Of a stretch of DNA of 64,000 bases, positions 1 through 11,082 are shown in pieces. Numbering within the stretch: the first letter of the stretch is position 1; every line of letters begins with the position of its first letter. Below the pieces are notes generated by a model that did no database searches, had not been told where the DNA came from, and saw only the letters and a list, made by a program, of their open reading frames with translations. Both the position numbers and the translations under genes were made by a program. Origin of the DNA: Triatoma infestans (lineage: Eukaryota > Arthropoda > Insecta > Hemiptera > Reduviidae); the NCBI GenBank assembly GCA_011037195.1, contig JAAEAF010001591.1, positions 1 through 64,000 of the forward strand, written 5' to 3'.

Positions 1-54
1 GTAGCATCGTAAGTGTGAACAGCAGTACGTTGACATGTCCAAATGAATCCTTTA

Positions 55-375
55 GGGGTGCTTGGCTTGAGCAAATTGCAAGAAATTGGCTTTGGAATGT
101 CTTGTAACACATGAAGTGATACCTTCACGAATACCGATTCAATCATAAGGTGTTTATCATAATCGGTCAATAGTTCCAATTTTACTTGTGTATATTTCAA
201 ACAGGCTCAAATACCAACCCAGGCGTTGTGAATTACCAACTTGGATCAATGCTGTAAATAGATTCACACACATTTCTAAACTGTTCAACTATGTCGCTTA
301 AAAGAATTATGCCTGTTGTTGAATACAATCCTGTGTAATCTCTAAGTGTTTGTATATTGAAAGCGGTCCAGACTT
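55..375 (-). pseudogene. Family-B DNA polymerase fragment (Polinton/Maverick type), left arm copy
   Basis: This is the minus-strand mirror of the fragment at 3983-4303. It reads as about 107 codons resembling the segment of protein-primed family-B DNA polymerases (DNA_pol_B_2 type, as in Polintons/Mavericks and adintovirus-like elements) just upstream of polymerase motif A. It includes the family-typical block with LELLTDYD followed by IRGGI. It shares the same in-frame TAA with the right-arm copy, so the stop predates the inverted duplication. No motif A, B or C is present in either copy. The element would replicate its own DNA if intact; this piece cannot. Recognition is from memory of the family, not from a search. 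Confidence 0.7.
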
Positions 376-836
376 GAAACTTCATATCATATAAACTAAA
401 TATACAAAGATCTACAACCTATGTTTTAAAACGTTACTTTGGGAAAATTCCTTTTAACGCCACTTTTAGCGGAGGGTTGGGGTTACAGTTTCTCTAAAGT
501 GATATCGTAGTTGATTATACAATTCTATCATCCAAACAAAATTAAATAGATGGCCAAAATTCCAAGTTTTAAGACAAAATTAGTAAACCGGAAGTGCGCT
601 TTTACTGAAAAGTTTTTTTCAGTTTTCGACGAATTTCATTAAATTTGGTACACAAATTATATTATTATTAATAGTCTTTATTACAAATAATGAAAAAAAA
701 AATAATCCAAAAACACCAACCATGGTCACAGACCGTCGGTGGAGACACAAACTAATTATAGTAATAATTGACATTAGTCAATTATAATTTCGAAAACTGG
801 AGTAAAAGAAAGTTGTGTGAGTGTTTCACACCAGAT
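374..836 (+). repeat. Family A copy in left palindrome arm
   Basis: This matches family A (reference copy 34616-35322): a module with the ccggaagtgcgc block near 590, then the right end with ggagtaaaagaaag and gtttcacaccag. It carries a ~95-bp insert around 670-765 flanked by copies of atagtttgtgt. It is the mirror of 3531-3983. Confidence 0.8.
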
Positions 837-964
837 GTTTTTAGGCCAAAGACAATTCTTATGGAATGATATTATTATATAATTATAAATACTGATGGCA
901 GGAATATTAATATTAAAAATTATAAATAGTAAAACTAAAGGAGTTTTTAAATTCAATTGATATA

Positions 965-1040
965 ATGTCAATTATCATTTTGAAAACTGGAGTAAAAGAA
1001 AGTTGTGTGAGTGTTTCACACCAGATTTTGTTTAGGCCAA
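965..1040 (+). repeat. Truncated family A right end, left arm
   Basis: This is a direct repeat of the last ~70 bases of the neighbouring family A copy (aaaactggagtaaaagaaag to gtttcacaccagat). It is mirrored at about 3336-3410. Confidence 0.75.
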
Positions 1041-1440
1041 AGACAATTCTTACATGTAAAAACAAAAAAAATCCATCATCCTATGCACTTGCCCATGTAA
1101 AAACAAAAAAAAAATCCATCATCCTATGCACCTGCATGATTGTACCGCATCCAGCGACCGCAAAGCGGATTCGTCAATATTTATCCTACTTGTGCAGCGT
1201 TTTATCGGGGCCTGTTGGAACTTTACCGAGCGCCCTAGCTTACACGTTCGTCAAAATACCCACTTCTGGATAGCGAACTAGTCGGTTCCCCTGAGATCCG
1301 AAGAGAATCAGAGGCTCTCCTCCTAGCCACTTACACATAGGCATGGAGCGAGGACTTGATTGGATTTGAGAAGAATAGCTAACTAGTCGGTTCCTCTGAG
1401 CTCCGAGAGAATCAGAGGGTCTCCTCCTTGACATAGGACT
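1040..1440. repeat. Internally duplicated GC-richer mosaic, left arm
   Basis: This contains two copies of a ~35-bp unit (catcatcctatgcac with an A-rich spacer). It also has two copies of a ~60-bp unit around ctgagctccgaagagaatcagag. It is mirrored at 2930-3320. No recognisable protein. Confidence 0.6.
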
Positions 1441-1895
1441 TAAATAGATTTGAAAAAATAGAAATTAAACTTACCCTGAGTGTTGTGAACACGAACAAGG
1501 CTGGAGTTGTAATGTACATTACTCCACTATTAAATGAGGTCCCCACCAGTTAAACAAAACACCCACTTGTTAGAAATACAAAACTAAGTAATATACGATA
1601 AACATCCGGTGTGTGTGTGTGTATATATATAAAAATAAGATTATAAATTTTATTGAAATAATTTTAACATATAATAAGATAAAATATAAAATAATAATGG
1701 ATTTGAAAAAATAGAAATTAAACTTACCCTGAGTGTTGTGAAGACGAACAAAGCTGGAATTGTAATGTATATTACTCCACTATTAAATGAGGTCCCCACC
1801 AAACACCCACTTGTTAGAAATACAAAGCTAAGTAATAAACGATGAACATCCGGTGTGTGTGTGTATATATAAAAATAAGATTATAAATTTTATTG

Positions 1896-2462
1896 TGTAA
1901 AAGTTTATAATCAATCTGAAATCAAGTTGACTGATATAAAACAAATAAAAATTGTACCACACAAATTAAAAAAACTAGAAAATGTAAAATCATATAATCA
2001 AATGAATAATCAAATACTAAAATATGTATTAGTAATAGCAATTATTTGTATAATGAAATGTAAGGGAAAATTATGTTAATAAAATAATTATTAACTATCA
2101 ATATAAACTAATTATATACAGCAATTATGGAAAAAATAAAATAAAATAAAGAATCATATTGAGAAAAGATAAATTGTATAAAGAAATATATTGTGAAAAT
2201 AAAAGGAAAATTATATTAAGAGAAATATAACATATTAAATACTATCCATCGATATAACTGATTGTATAAAGAAGTTCATTATTTAAAAATAAAAGAAATG
2301 CGATATATAGAAACACACACCGGATCTTTTTATGAGACAAAGGCGGTATATAGAAACACACCTTATCGCGACAGTATATGATTCACTCTACTGCTATTTC
2401 TAACAAGTCATACTTTATCTTATTATTTTATATTTTATCTTATTATGTGTTAAAATTATTTC
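1896..2462. other. Unpaired centre of the palindrome
   Basis: This is AT-rich sequence with no symmetric partner. It includes partial pieces of the ~255-bp unit, such as acacaccggat near 2320. No gene seen. Confidence 0.6.
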
Positions 2463-2930
2463 AATAAAATTTACAATCTTCTTTTTATATATACACACAC
2501 ACACCGGATGTTCATCGTTTATTACTTAGCTTTGTATTTCTAACACTATTTGGTGGGGGACCTCATTTAACAGTGGAGTAATGTACATTACAATTCCAGC
2601 TTTGTTCGTCTTCACAACACTCAGGGTAAGTTTAATTTCTATTTTTTCAAATCCAATTATTATTTTATATTTTATCTTATTATGTGTTAAAATTATTTCA
2701 ATAAAATTTATAATCTTCTTTTTATATATATACACACACACACACACCGGATGTTCATCGTTTATTTCAGCTTTGTTTATAAAAGCTTTGTATTTCTAAC
2801 AAGTGGGTGTTTGGTGGGGACCTCATTTAATAGTGGAGTAATATACATTACAATTCCAGCATTGTTCGTCTTCACAACACTCAGGGTAAGTTTAGACGGG
2901 TAAATTTCTATTTTTTCAAATCCAATTAAG
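2408..2930 (+). repeat. Tandem ~255-bp units, right arm (mirrored at 1440-1900)
   Basis: Two units in a row share, in order: an AT tract, cacacacaccggatgttcat, tttctaacaagtgggtg, ggggacctcatttaa, and acaacactcagggtaagt. Each unit ends with AGG|GTAAGT, a perfect consensus splice donor. The mirrored units on the left arm put the same donor on the other strand. Confidence 0.8.
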
Positions 2931-3530
2931 TCCTATGTCTAGGAGGAGACCCTCTGATTCTCTTCGGAGCTCAGAGGAACCGACTAGTTAGCTATTCTTC
3001 TCAAATCCAATCAAGTCCTCGCACCATGCCTATGTGTAAGTGGCTAGCAGGAGAGCCTCTGATTCTCTTCGGAGCTCAGAGGAACCGACTAGTTCGCTAT
3101 CCAGATGCGGATGTTCTGACGAACGTGTGTAAGCTAGGGCGCTCGGCAAAGTTCCAATCAGCCCCGATAAAACGCTGCACAAGTAGGATACAAATATTGT
3201 CGAATCCGCTTTGCGGTCGCTGGATGCGGTACAAACAGGCAGGTGCATAGGATGATGGATTTTTTTTTGTTTTTACATGGGCAAGTGCATAGGATGATGG
3301 ATTTTTTTTGTTTTTACATGTAAGAATTGTCTTTGGCCTAAACAAAATCTGGTGTGAAACACTCACACAACTTTTTTTTACTCCAGTTTTCAAAATGATA
3401 ATTGACATTATATCAATTGAATTTAAAAACTCCTTTAGTTTTACTATTTATAATTTTTAGTATTAATATTCCTGCCATCAGTATTTATAATTATATAATA
3501 ATATCATTCCATAAGAATTGTCTTTGGCCT

Positions 3531-3983
3531 AAAAAATCTGGTGTGAAACACTCACACAACTTTCTTTTACTCCAGTTTTCAAAATTATAATTGACATTAT
3601 AGTTTGTGTCTCCACCGACGGTCTGTGACCATGGTTGGTGTTTTTGGATTATTTTTTTTTTTTTCATTATTTGTAATAAAGACTATTAATAATAATATAG
3701 TTTGTGTACCAAATTTAATGAAATTCGTCGAAAAATGAAAAAACTTTTCAGTAAAAGCGCACTTCCGGTTTACTAATTTTGTCTTAAAACTTGGAATTTT
3801 GGCCACCTATTTAATTTTGTTTGGATGATAGAATTGTATAATCAACTATGATATCACTTTAGAGAAGCTGTAACCCCAACCCTCCGCTAAAAGTGGCGTT
3901 AAAAGGAATTTTCCCAAAGTAATGTTTTAAAACATAGGTTGTAGATCTTTGTATATTTAGTTTATATGATATGAAGTTTCAAG
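3531..3983 (-). repeat. Family A copy in right palindrome arm
   Basis: This runs from tctggtgtgaaacactcac to aagtttcaag, where it stops abruptly and polymerase-like sequence begins. A truncated copy of the same end lies at 3336-3410. Confidence 0.8.
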
Positions 3984-4303
3984 TCTGGACCGCTTTCAAT
4001 ATACAAACACTTAGAGATTACACAGAATTGTATTTAACAACAGGCATAATACTTTTAAGCGACATAGTCGAACAGTTTAGAAATGTGTGTGAATCTATTT
4101 ACAGCATTGATCCAAGTTGGTAATTCACAACGCCTGGGTTGGTATTTGACGCCTGTTTGAAATATACACAAGTAAAATTGGAACTATTGACCGATTATGA
4201 TAAACATCTTATGATTGAATCCGGTATTCGTGGAGGTATCACTTCATGTGTTACAAGACATTCCAAAGCCAATTTGTTGCAATTTGCTCAAGCCAAGCAC
4301 TCC
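3983..4303 (+). pseudogene. Family-B DNA polymerase fragment (Polinton/Maverick type), right arm copy
   Basis: Read in one frame from 3983, about 107 codons match the pattern of protein-primed family-B polymerases of Polinton/Maverick elements: a segment with LRDYTELYL, then LLSDIVEQFRN, then TPGLVFDACLKYT, then LELLTDYD and GIRGGI. A TAA at 4121-4123 replaces what should be an aromatic codon, and a second TAA closes the frame at 4304. Similarity may continue in another frame to about 4400. The fragment is joined directly to a truncated family A copy at 3983. This is a dead fragment of roughly one tenth of a polymerase. The nearest alternative is a related linear-plasmid or virus polymerase. 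Confidence 0.75.
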
Positions 4304-4403
4304 TAAAGGATTAATTTGGACATGTCAACGTACTACTGTTCACACTTATGATGCTACAAAGTTTGGTCCTGGGTTAACTGCCTTGCTACATGTAAAAAGT
4401 TAA

Positions 4404-7400
4404 CTGCCTTGCTAAAGTAAAAATACAAAAAACACAAGTATTAAACATACCAGTTTTAACACAAACTAGTACTAAACATAAAAGTAAAATTACAAAAAAC
4501 ACAAGTATTAAAACATGAAAAAACATAGTATACTAGTATTAATACACAAAAAAATGAAACAATACATAAAAATGATGAAAAAACATAGTATACTAGTATT
4601 AATACACATAAAAAAGTGAAACAATACATGTTCATCGTATTGGATGATAATATATTTAATGTTTCTAGCCAACTTACCCGCATGTCCTGTATGTCATCAT
4701 CTACCGGCTCAACAAAAATATTAAAGTCCTTAGAATGTTTCTAACAATACATAAAGTCTTTATTCATAGTATAGGATGATAATATATTTAATGTTTGTAG
4801 TTAAATATTATAAGTGTAACATAATTTAATTTAAACATGAACATAAAAAAAACACAAAGTATTTGTTCATCGTATTGTATGATAATATCAAAAAAATATT
4901 AATGTCATTAGCTAAATATTATAAAATCTTAGCCCTAGTCTTGTATGTCATATCGCAGCTCAACAGAAATATTCACTTCCTTAGAATGTTATTAACAATG
5001 CATAAAAAAACAAAGTCTTTATTCATAGTATTGAATGATAATAATTTAATGTTTGTAGCTAAATATTATAAAATCTTAGCCCTAGTCTTGTATGTCATAT
5101 CGCGGCTCAACAGAAATATTCACATCCTTAGAATGTTTCTAACAATACATAAAAAAAAAACAAAGTCTTTATTCATAGTATTAGATGATAATATATTTAA
5201 TGTTTGTAGCTAAATATTTTAAAAACATAGCCCCCAGTCTTGGATGCATCTCACGGCTCAACAAAAAAATTACAGTCCTTAGAATGTTTCTAACAATACA
5301 TAAAAAAACAAAAAGTCCCTGTTCATAGTGTTGGATGATAATATATTTAATGTTTATAGCTAAATATTATGAAAACTTAGCCCTAGTCTTGGATACGTAA
5401 AAAACAAACAAAGTCTTTATTCATAGTATTCGATAATAATATATTTAATGTTTCTAGCTAAATTTTACACAACTTAGCAGCATGTCCTGTATGCCATCTC
5501 ACGGCTCAAAAAAATATTAAAGTCCTTAGAATGTGTTTGGCTAAATTTTATAATTTTTAACATAATTTAATTTAAACAGTAACATATTTTATTTAAACAC
5601 AAACATAAAAACCACAAAGTATTTGTTCATCGTATTGTATGATAATATAGTTGGACCTAGTCCTGGGATGTCCTCAAAAACAATATTAAAGTCCTTAGAA
5701 TGTTTCTAACAATACATAAAAAAAGTCTTTATTCATAGTATTGAATGATAATTTATTTAATGTTTGTAGCTAAATATTATAACATATTTGACCTAGTCTT
5801 GTATGATCTCACGAAATATTATAAGTGTAAAGATAATTTAATTTAAACATGAGCAAAATACATAAAAATTCACAAAGCATTTGTTCATCGTATTGGATGA
5901 TAATATATTCAATGTTTCTAGCTAAATATTATAAAATATTAACCGTCGACTTGGATGTCATCTCACGGCTAAAAAACAATATAGAAGTCCTTAGAATGTT
6001 TTTTACAATACATAAAAAAATCAAAGTCTTTGTTCATAGTATTGGATGATAATATATTCAATGTTTCTAGCTGAATATTATAAAATCTTCGCCTTAGTCT
6101 TGAATGTCATCTCACGGATCAAAAACAATATTAAAGTCCTTATAGCTAAATATTATAATAACTTAACCCCTCGATGTCATCTCACAGCTCAACAGAAATA
6201 TTAAAGTCCTTAGAATGTTTCTAACAATACATAAAAAAGATACAAAGTCTTTATTCATAGTCTTAGAATGTTTCTAACAATACGTAAAAAAAAAACACAA
6301 AGTCTTTATTCATAGTATATGATAATATATTTAATGTTTCTAGCTAAATATTATAAAAAATTAGCCCTCAACTTGCATTTCATCTCACGGCTAAAAAACA
6401 ATATTAAAGTTCTTAGAATGTTTCTAACAATACATACAAAAAAAAATCAAAGTCTTTATTCATAGAATAGGATGATAATATATTTAGCCGCCTAGTCTAG
6501 GATGCCATCTCACGGCTCAAAATCAATATTATGGTCCTTAGAATGTTTCTAGCTAAATATTATAAGTGCAAACATAATTTAATTTAAACATGAACATAAA
6601 CATAAAAAACACGAAGTATTTGTTCATCATATCAAAAAATGATAATTTAAAAAAATATTAAAGTGCTTAGCTAAATATTATAAAATATTAGCCCTAGTCT
6701 TGTATGTCATCTCCCGGCTCAAAATCAATATTAAAGTCCTTAGAATGTTTCTAGCTAACTATTATAAGTGTAAACATAATTTACTTTAAACATGAACATA
6801 AACATAAAAAACACAAGTATTTGTTCATCGTATTGTATGATAATATATTTAATGTTTCTAGCTAAATATTATAAAACTTATCCAGTCCGGGTACATGAGT
6901 CAGCCTCCGGCTCAAAAACATAACAAGTCCTTAACATGTGGTTTAGCTAAATATTTATCTAACTAAAAAAAAAAAAACAAAGTCTGTGTTCATAATTGGA
7001 TGATAATATATTTATGTTTTCTAGCTAATATTATAAAAACTTAGCCCGCGACTAAAAAAAAACAAATCTTTATTCATATAATATGGATGATTATATATTT
7101 AATGTTTCTAGCTAAATATTATAAAAACTTAGCCCTAGTCCAGGTATGTCATCTCACGGCTCAAAAACAATATGAAAGTCATTAAAATGTGTTTAGCTAA
7201 ATATTGTATCTAACTATAAATAAAAAAAACAAAGTCTTTGTTCATAGTATTGGATGATAATATATTTAATGTTCCTAGCTAAATATTATAAAAACTTAGC
7301 CCTCGACTTAAAAAAAACAAAGCCTTTATTCATAGTATAGGATGATAATATATTTAATGTTTGTTGCTAAATATTATAAAAACTTAGCCCGCGACTTGGA

Positions 7401-8870
7401 TGTCACATCTCACGGCTCAAAAACAATAAGAAAGTCCTTAAAATGTGTTTAGCTATATATTATAAAAACATAGTCTTGGATGCATCTCACAGCTCTAGGA
7501 AAATTTTACAGTCAGTAGAATGTTTCCAACAATACATAATAAAAACAAAGTCTTTGTTTATGGTATTGGATGATAATATATTTGGCCCTAGTTCTGGGAT
7601 GTCATCTCACGGCTTAACAAAAATATTAAAGTCCTTAGAATGTCCTTAGAACAATACATAAAAAAATCAAAGTCTTTGTTCATATATAGTCTAACAATAC
7701 CTAAAAAACACAAAGCATTTGTTCATCGTATTGTATGATAATATCAGAAATTATTAAAGTCCTTAGCTAAATATTATAACCACTTAGCCCTCGAGGTGGA
7801 TGTCATCTCACGGCTCAAAAACAATATTACAGTCCTTAACATGTTTCAAGCTAAATATTACAAAAACTTAGCCCTAGTCTTGTATGCCATCTTACGGGTC
7901 AAAAACAATGTTAAAGTCCTTAGAATGTGTTTATCTAAAATATTATAAGTTTAAACATAATTTAAACATGAACAAAATATCAAAAAATATTAAAGTCCTT
8001 AGCTAAATATTATAAAATATTAGCCCGCGACTTGGATGGCATTTCACGGCTCACAAACAATATTAAAGTCCCTAAAATGTTTCAAGCTAAATATTACACA
8101 ACTTAGCCGCATGTTCTGTATGTCATCTCACGGCTCAAAAATGATAATAAAGTCCTTAGAATGTGTTTAGCTAAATATTATAAGTGTAAACATGCACAAA
8201 ATATCAAAAAATATTAAAGTGTTTAGCTAAATATTATAAAATAGCAGCCCTCGACTAGGATGACATGGCACGGCTCAAAAGCATTATTAAAATCCTTTAA
8301 ATGTGTTTATCTAAAATATTATAAGTGTAAACATGAACAAAAAATATTAAAGTGTTTAGCTAAATATTATAAAATAGTAGCCCTCTACTTGGATGACAGT
8401 TCGCGGCTCAAAAACAATGTTAAAGTCCTTAAAATGTATTTTAGCTAAAATATTATAAGTGTAAACATGAACAAAAAATATTAAAGTGTTTAGCTAAATA
8501 TTATAAAATAGTAGCCCTCGACTTGGATGACAGTTCACGGCTCAAAAACATTATTAAAGTCCTTAAAATGTATTTTAGCTAAAATATTATAAGTGTAAAC
8601 ATGAACAAAAAATATTAAAGTGTTTAGCTAAATATTATAAAACATAGCCGCAGGTCAGGCATGCCCATCTCCCGGCTCAAAAATATTTTTTTTACCTTAG
8701 ACTGTTTTCAAGCTAAATATTATAAAACATAGCCGCAGGTCAGGCATGCCCATCTCGCGGCTAACAAATATTCTTTTTACCTTAGATTGTTTTCAAGCTA
8801 GATTTTTCAAAACGTAGCCGCATGTCTCGCATGCCATCTCCCGGCTCAAAAATATTTTTTTTCCCTGGTT
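4404..8870. repeat. AT-rich satellite array, ~4.5 kb
   Basis: Head-to-tail diverged units share blocks such as atgtcatctcacggctcaaa, aaagtccttagaatgtttc, tagctaaatattataa and ttggatgataatatattta. Early units are about 150-170 bp and irregular. The last part (8170-8700) settles into a regular ~134-bp period: the block attaaagtg recurs at spacings of 133, 134 and 134. The first 240 bases contain a ~58-bp repeat around catagtatactagtatt. The open frames inside are by-products of the repeat. Confidence 0.92.
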
Positions 8871-8984
8871 ATAAATCAGATGGGGGTCTCATCGTAATTT
8901 TGTAGCCGCGCGCCAGACCCCTGCCTTCGGGCGTAAATTCATAAGTGCCTGGGGCTCAGAAATTTTGCCGCCAGAATCTGCAAA
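8870..8984. other. Junction between satellite and BEL element
   Basis: A short GC-richer stretch (around gtagccgcgcgccagacccc) matches neither the satellite nor integrase. No gene seen. Confidence 0.4.
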
Positions 8985-9982
8985 TTACATCTACTGTCTT
9001 AGTGAAGATTAGGGAAAAGTTTTGGATAGTAAGGGGGAGAAAAACTATACGAAGAGTACTGTCAAAGTGTGTTAGATGCAAGAGGTATCAGGCGCGAAGA
9101 GCGACTACAGCTCCAGGAGTGTTGCCTGGGGATCGAGTGAATCAGGATTCCTCAACGTTTCAGGTTACTGGTGTAGATTTAGCTGGCCCTCTAATTCTGC
9201 GAGGAGGGCAGAAATCCTGGGTTGTTGTATACACCTGTCCAGTCTACAGGGCTGTACATTTAGAATTAATCACAGCATTATCTACGAAGGTTTTTTTGCT
9301 AAGCTTGCGGAGATTTATCAGTAGGAGAGGACGACCAAAAACTATCTATAGCGACAACGGGTTAAATTTTGTGGGCAGCAACAATCTAATGGAAAACCTT
9401 GATTGGAAGAAGATTGAAAGAGAAGTAGGATTAAAGAGAATTGAGTGGAAGTTTATTCCTCCAACTGCTGCTTGATGGGGAGGTTGGTGGGAGAGGATGG
9501 TCCAGATGATTAAGAAATTACTAAGAAGAGTGCTCGGGAAAACGTCGTTGGATTATGAAGAATTGATGACGGTACTGTTGGACTGCGAGGCAGTGATAAA
9601 CTCCCGGCCTTTGACATATGTTACAGATGATGCAGATCCTCTCAGGCCACTTACGCCTTCTATGTTTCTTCGGGACAACTATACGGTGGGAGTACCTGAA
9701 CTGGATTTGATCGATAAACGGGAACTGAACAAGAGAACGAAATATCAACAAACGATTAAAGAAGAGTTGAGAAATCGTGTTAGAGCGGAGTATTTGGCGA
9801 ATTTATTACAACCTCCAGGACGGTCAAGGTATTCTGATCCACTGCAGGTTGGGTACGTAGATCTTGTGGAGACTGAAAGTAAAAGAATGTTCTGGCCACT
9901 AGCAAAAGTTTTAGAATTATATCCGGGTAAAGATGGACATATCCGAGTAGTGAATGTAGTGGAAGTACGAAATGAAAAATAA
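8985..9982 (+). pseudogene. BEL/Pao pol: integrase plus DUF5641-like C-terminal domain
   Basis: A single frame runs from the degraded zinc-binding region (KIREKFWIVRGRKTIRRV, then C-x2-C in KCVRCKRY; the paired histidines upstream are not visible) into the catalytic core. GVDLAGPL carries the first Asp, YSDNGLNFVGS the second, and GGWWERM the Glu. A TGA at 9474-9476 sits where this family usually has Trp, one base from TGG. After it the same frame continues for 160 codons into the DUF5641-like region (LRPLTPSMF near 9650; FWPLAKVLELYPGKDG near 9895). The frame ends early at 9980 where an insertion begins. Sequence and layout are typical of BEL/Pao; only the single stop and the insertion disable it. 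Confidence 0.9.
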
Positions 9983-10752
9983 TAGTTTTTAAAAATAATT
10001 TATCTAATTTTGTTAATATATTAGACTGTGAAATTATCTTCAAAAAGATTGTACTTTAGTGTCAGGTACTGTAAATTTGGATCATTAAACAAAGGCACAA
10101 ATCCCGTTAGGGCAAACCTTTGTACAAGCTAATTCCCCCCCGCTAGAGAGAGAGTAGTGGAAGGACAAAATCGAAAAATAATAGTTTAAAGTTTCTGAAT
10201 ATTTATAGTATCCAAAATTGTATTTTTGTTAATATTTTATAATTATTTTAGTGCTGTGAATTTACCTTCAAAAAGTGTGTATTTTAGAACCAGGTATATT
10301 AAATCTGGTCATTGCTATTAAGAAAACAAAGGCACTAAATCCCGTTAGGGTAACTCCTTTGTATAAGAGAATTCCCCCGCGAGAGAGAGAGCAATTCCAA
10401 AGAAGAGAGCCATCAGCTTTAAAAGAGTAAAGAGTAGATAGTCTTAACTCAGCCCTAAAACCATACAGTCGTAAGCTAGAACACTTCAGGAATTGCTCTC
10501 TTAGTATCAGTGCCAGTTATAAGTTAACACATAAGAGTTTGGCATTTAATCTAGATTAATTAATTGATTTATACTTAATCGCTGTGATATTATAAAGCTA
10601 TTTAAATTCAGTTAGAAAATATATTTATTTTATTATCAGTGGTGCTTTCTTGATTATATTCTTATATTCTATCTCAAACAAACACGAGCTCTTTTCGCTA
10701 AAACGCTCACGCCACAAGCTACCTATATACACACATCACACCAAATCATTAC
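9957..10752. repeat. Insertion splitting the BEL pol tail, containing a ~200-bp tandem duplication
   Basis: Pol similarity stops near 9957 and resumes at 10755. The intervening DNA starts with two related units (9957-10154 and 10155-10390). Each opens with gtagtggaag and contains aaaataatagttt, caaatcccgttagggc or a close variant, and a GAGA tract. A ~360-bp unique part follows. Bases 10383-10397 and 10491-10505 can form a stem (agcaattcc with ggaattgct). I do not recognise the inserted element and see no clear target duplication. Confidence 0.65.
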
Positions 10753-10754
10753 AG

Positions 10755-10961
10755 AGGCTAAAGACGGCTACAGGAGAGATGGTACGACCCGTTCAAAGGG
10801 TCTTTCCCCTAGAGATACCTTGTGCAGCAGAAGAAGACAAATGTGAAGAAGCCACAGTTGATCAAGAGAAGTCATTTCCAGCTGGCACAGAGGAGTCGCA
10901 GAGCAAATTAATCAAAACAAAGAGTGGAAGGCAGATCCGTTTACCTTCAAGGTTTTTATAG
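10755..10961 (+). pseudogene. BEL/Pao pol C-terminal end
   Basis: This reads KTATGEMVRPVQRVFPLE and then a charged tail ending SGRQIRLPSRFL and TAG. BEL/Pao polyproteins commonly end with a TATG-x-VRPVQRVYPLE-like motif right after the DUF5641-like region, so this is the displaced end of the frame that breaks at 9957. An upstream ATG at 10650 belongs to the inserted sequence and is probably irrelevant. The tail beyond PLE is variable in this superfamily. Confidence 0.75.
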
Positions 10962-11070
10962 ATTGACTAGTGAAGTAAATGAATTGCGTCTGAGAATTGA
11001 GGAGTGACATTCCTTCAAGAAAAGTGTGAGCAACGAAATTTTGTTTTGATTGCTCGTCTCTCACAACCAA

Positions 11071-11082
11071 AAGGTGGGAGTA
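11071..11082 (+). promoter_or_regulatory. Polypurine tract of the BEL element
   Basis: aaggtgggagta lies directly before the LTR start TGTTGAG, the expected site for plus-strand DNA priming. Confidence 0.65.

Larger units (their letters stand above)
1..4357. repeat. 4.36-kb near-palindrome (long inverted repeat), arms 1-1895 and 2463-4357
   Basis: The first bases of the window are the reverse complement of the sequence ending at 4357, and the correspondence (positions summing to about 4350-4358) can be followed inward to about 1895/2463. The arms differ by scattered substitutions and small indels, so this is not a simple read fold-back. Outside to inside, each arm carries a broken family-B DNA polymerase fragment, a family A repeat, a second truncated family A end, a GC-richer mosaic with internal duplications, and tandem ~255-bp units. 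The left arm reaches the window edge, so the palindrome may extend further. Confidence 0.93.

Noticed and set aside
1..4357. Palindrome as a sequencing fold-back artefact
   Set aside because: Arms differ by many substitutions and indels and are separated by 567 bases of unpaired sequence.
4404..8870. Regularly repeated blocks with variable text between them, CRISPR-like at first sight
   Set aside because: The 'spacers' are themselves repeats, units are ~134-170 bp and diverged, and the context is an animal genome. It is a satellite.
9076..9324. Second frame overlapping the BEL integrase
   Set aside because: Shadow of the pol frame; its translation has no similarity to known element proteins.
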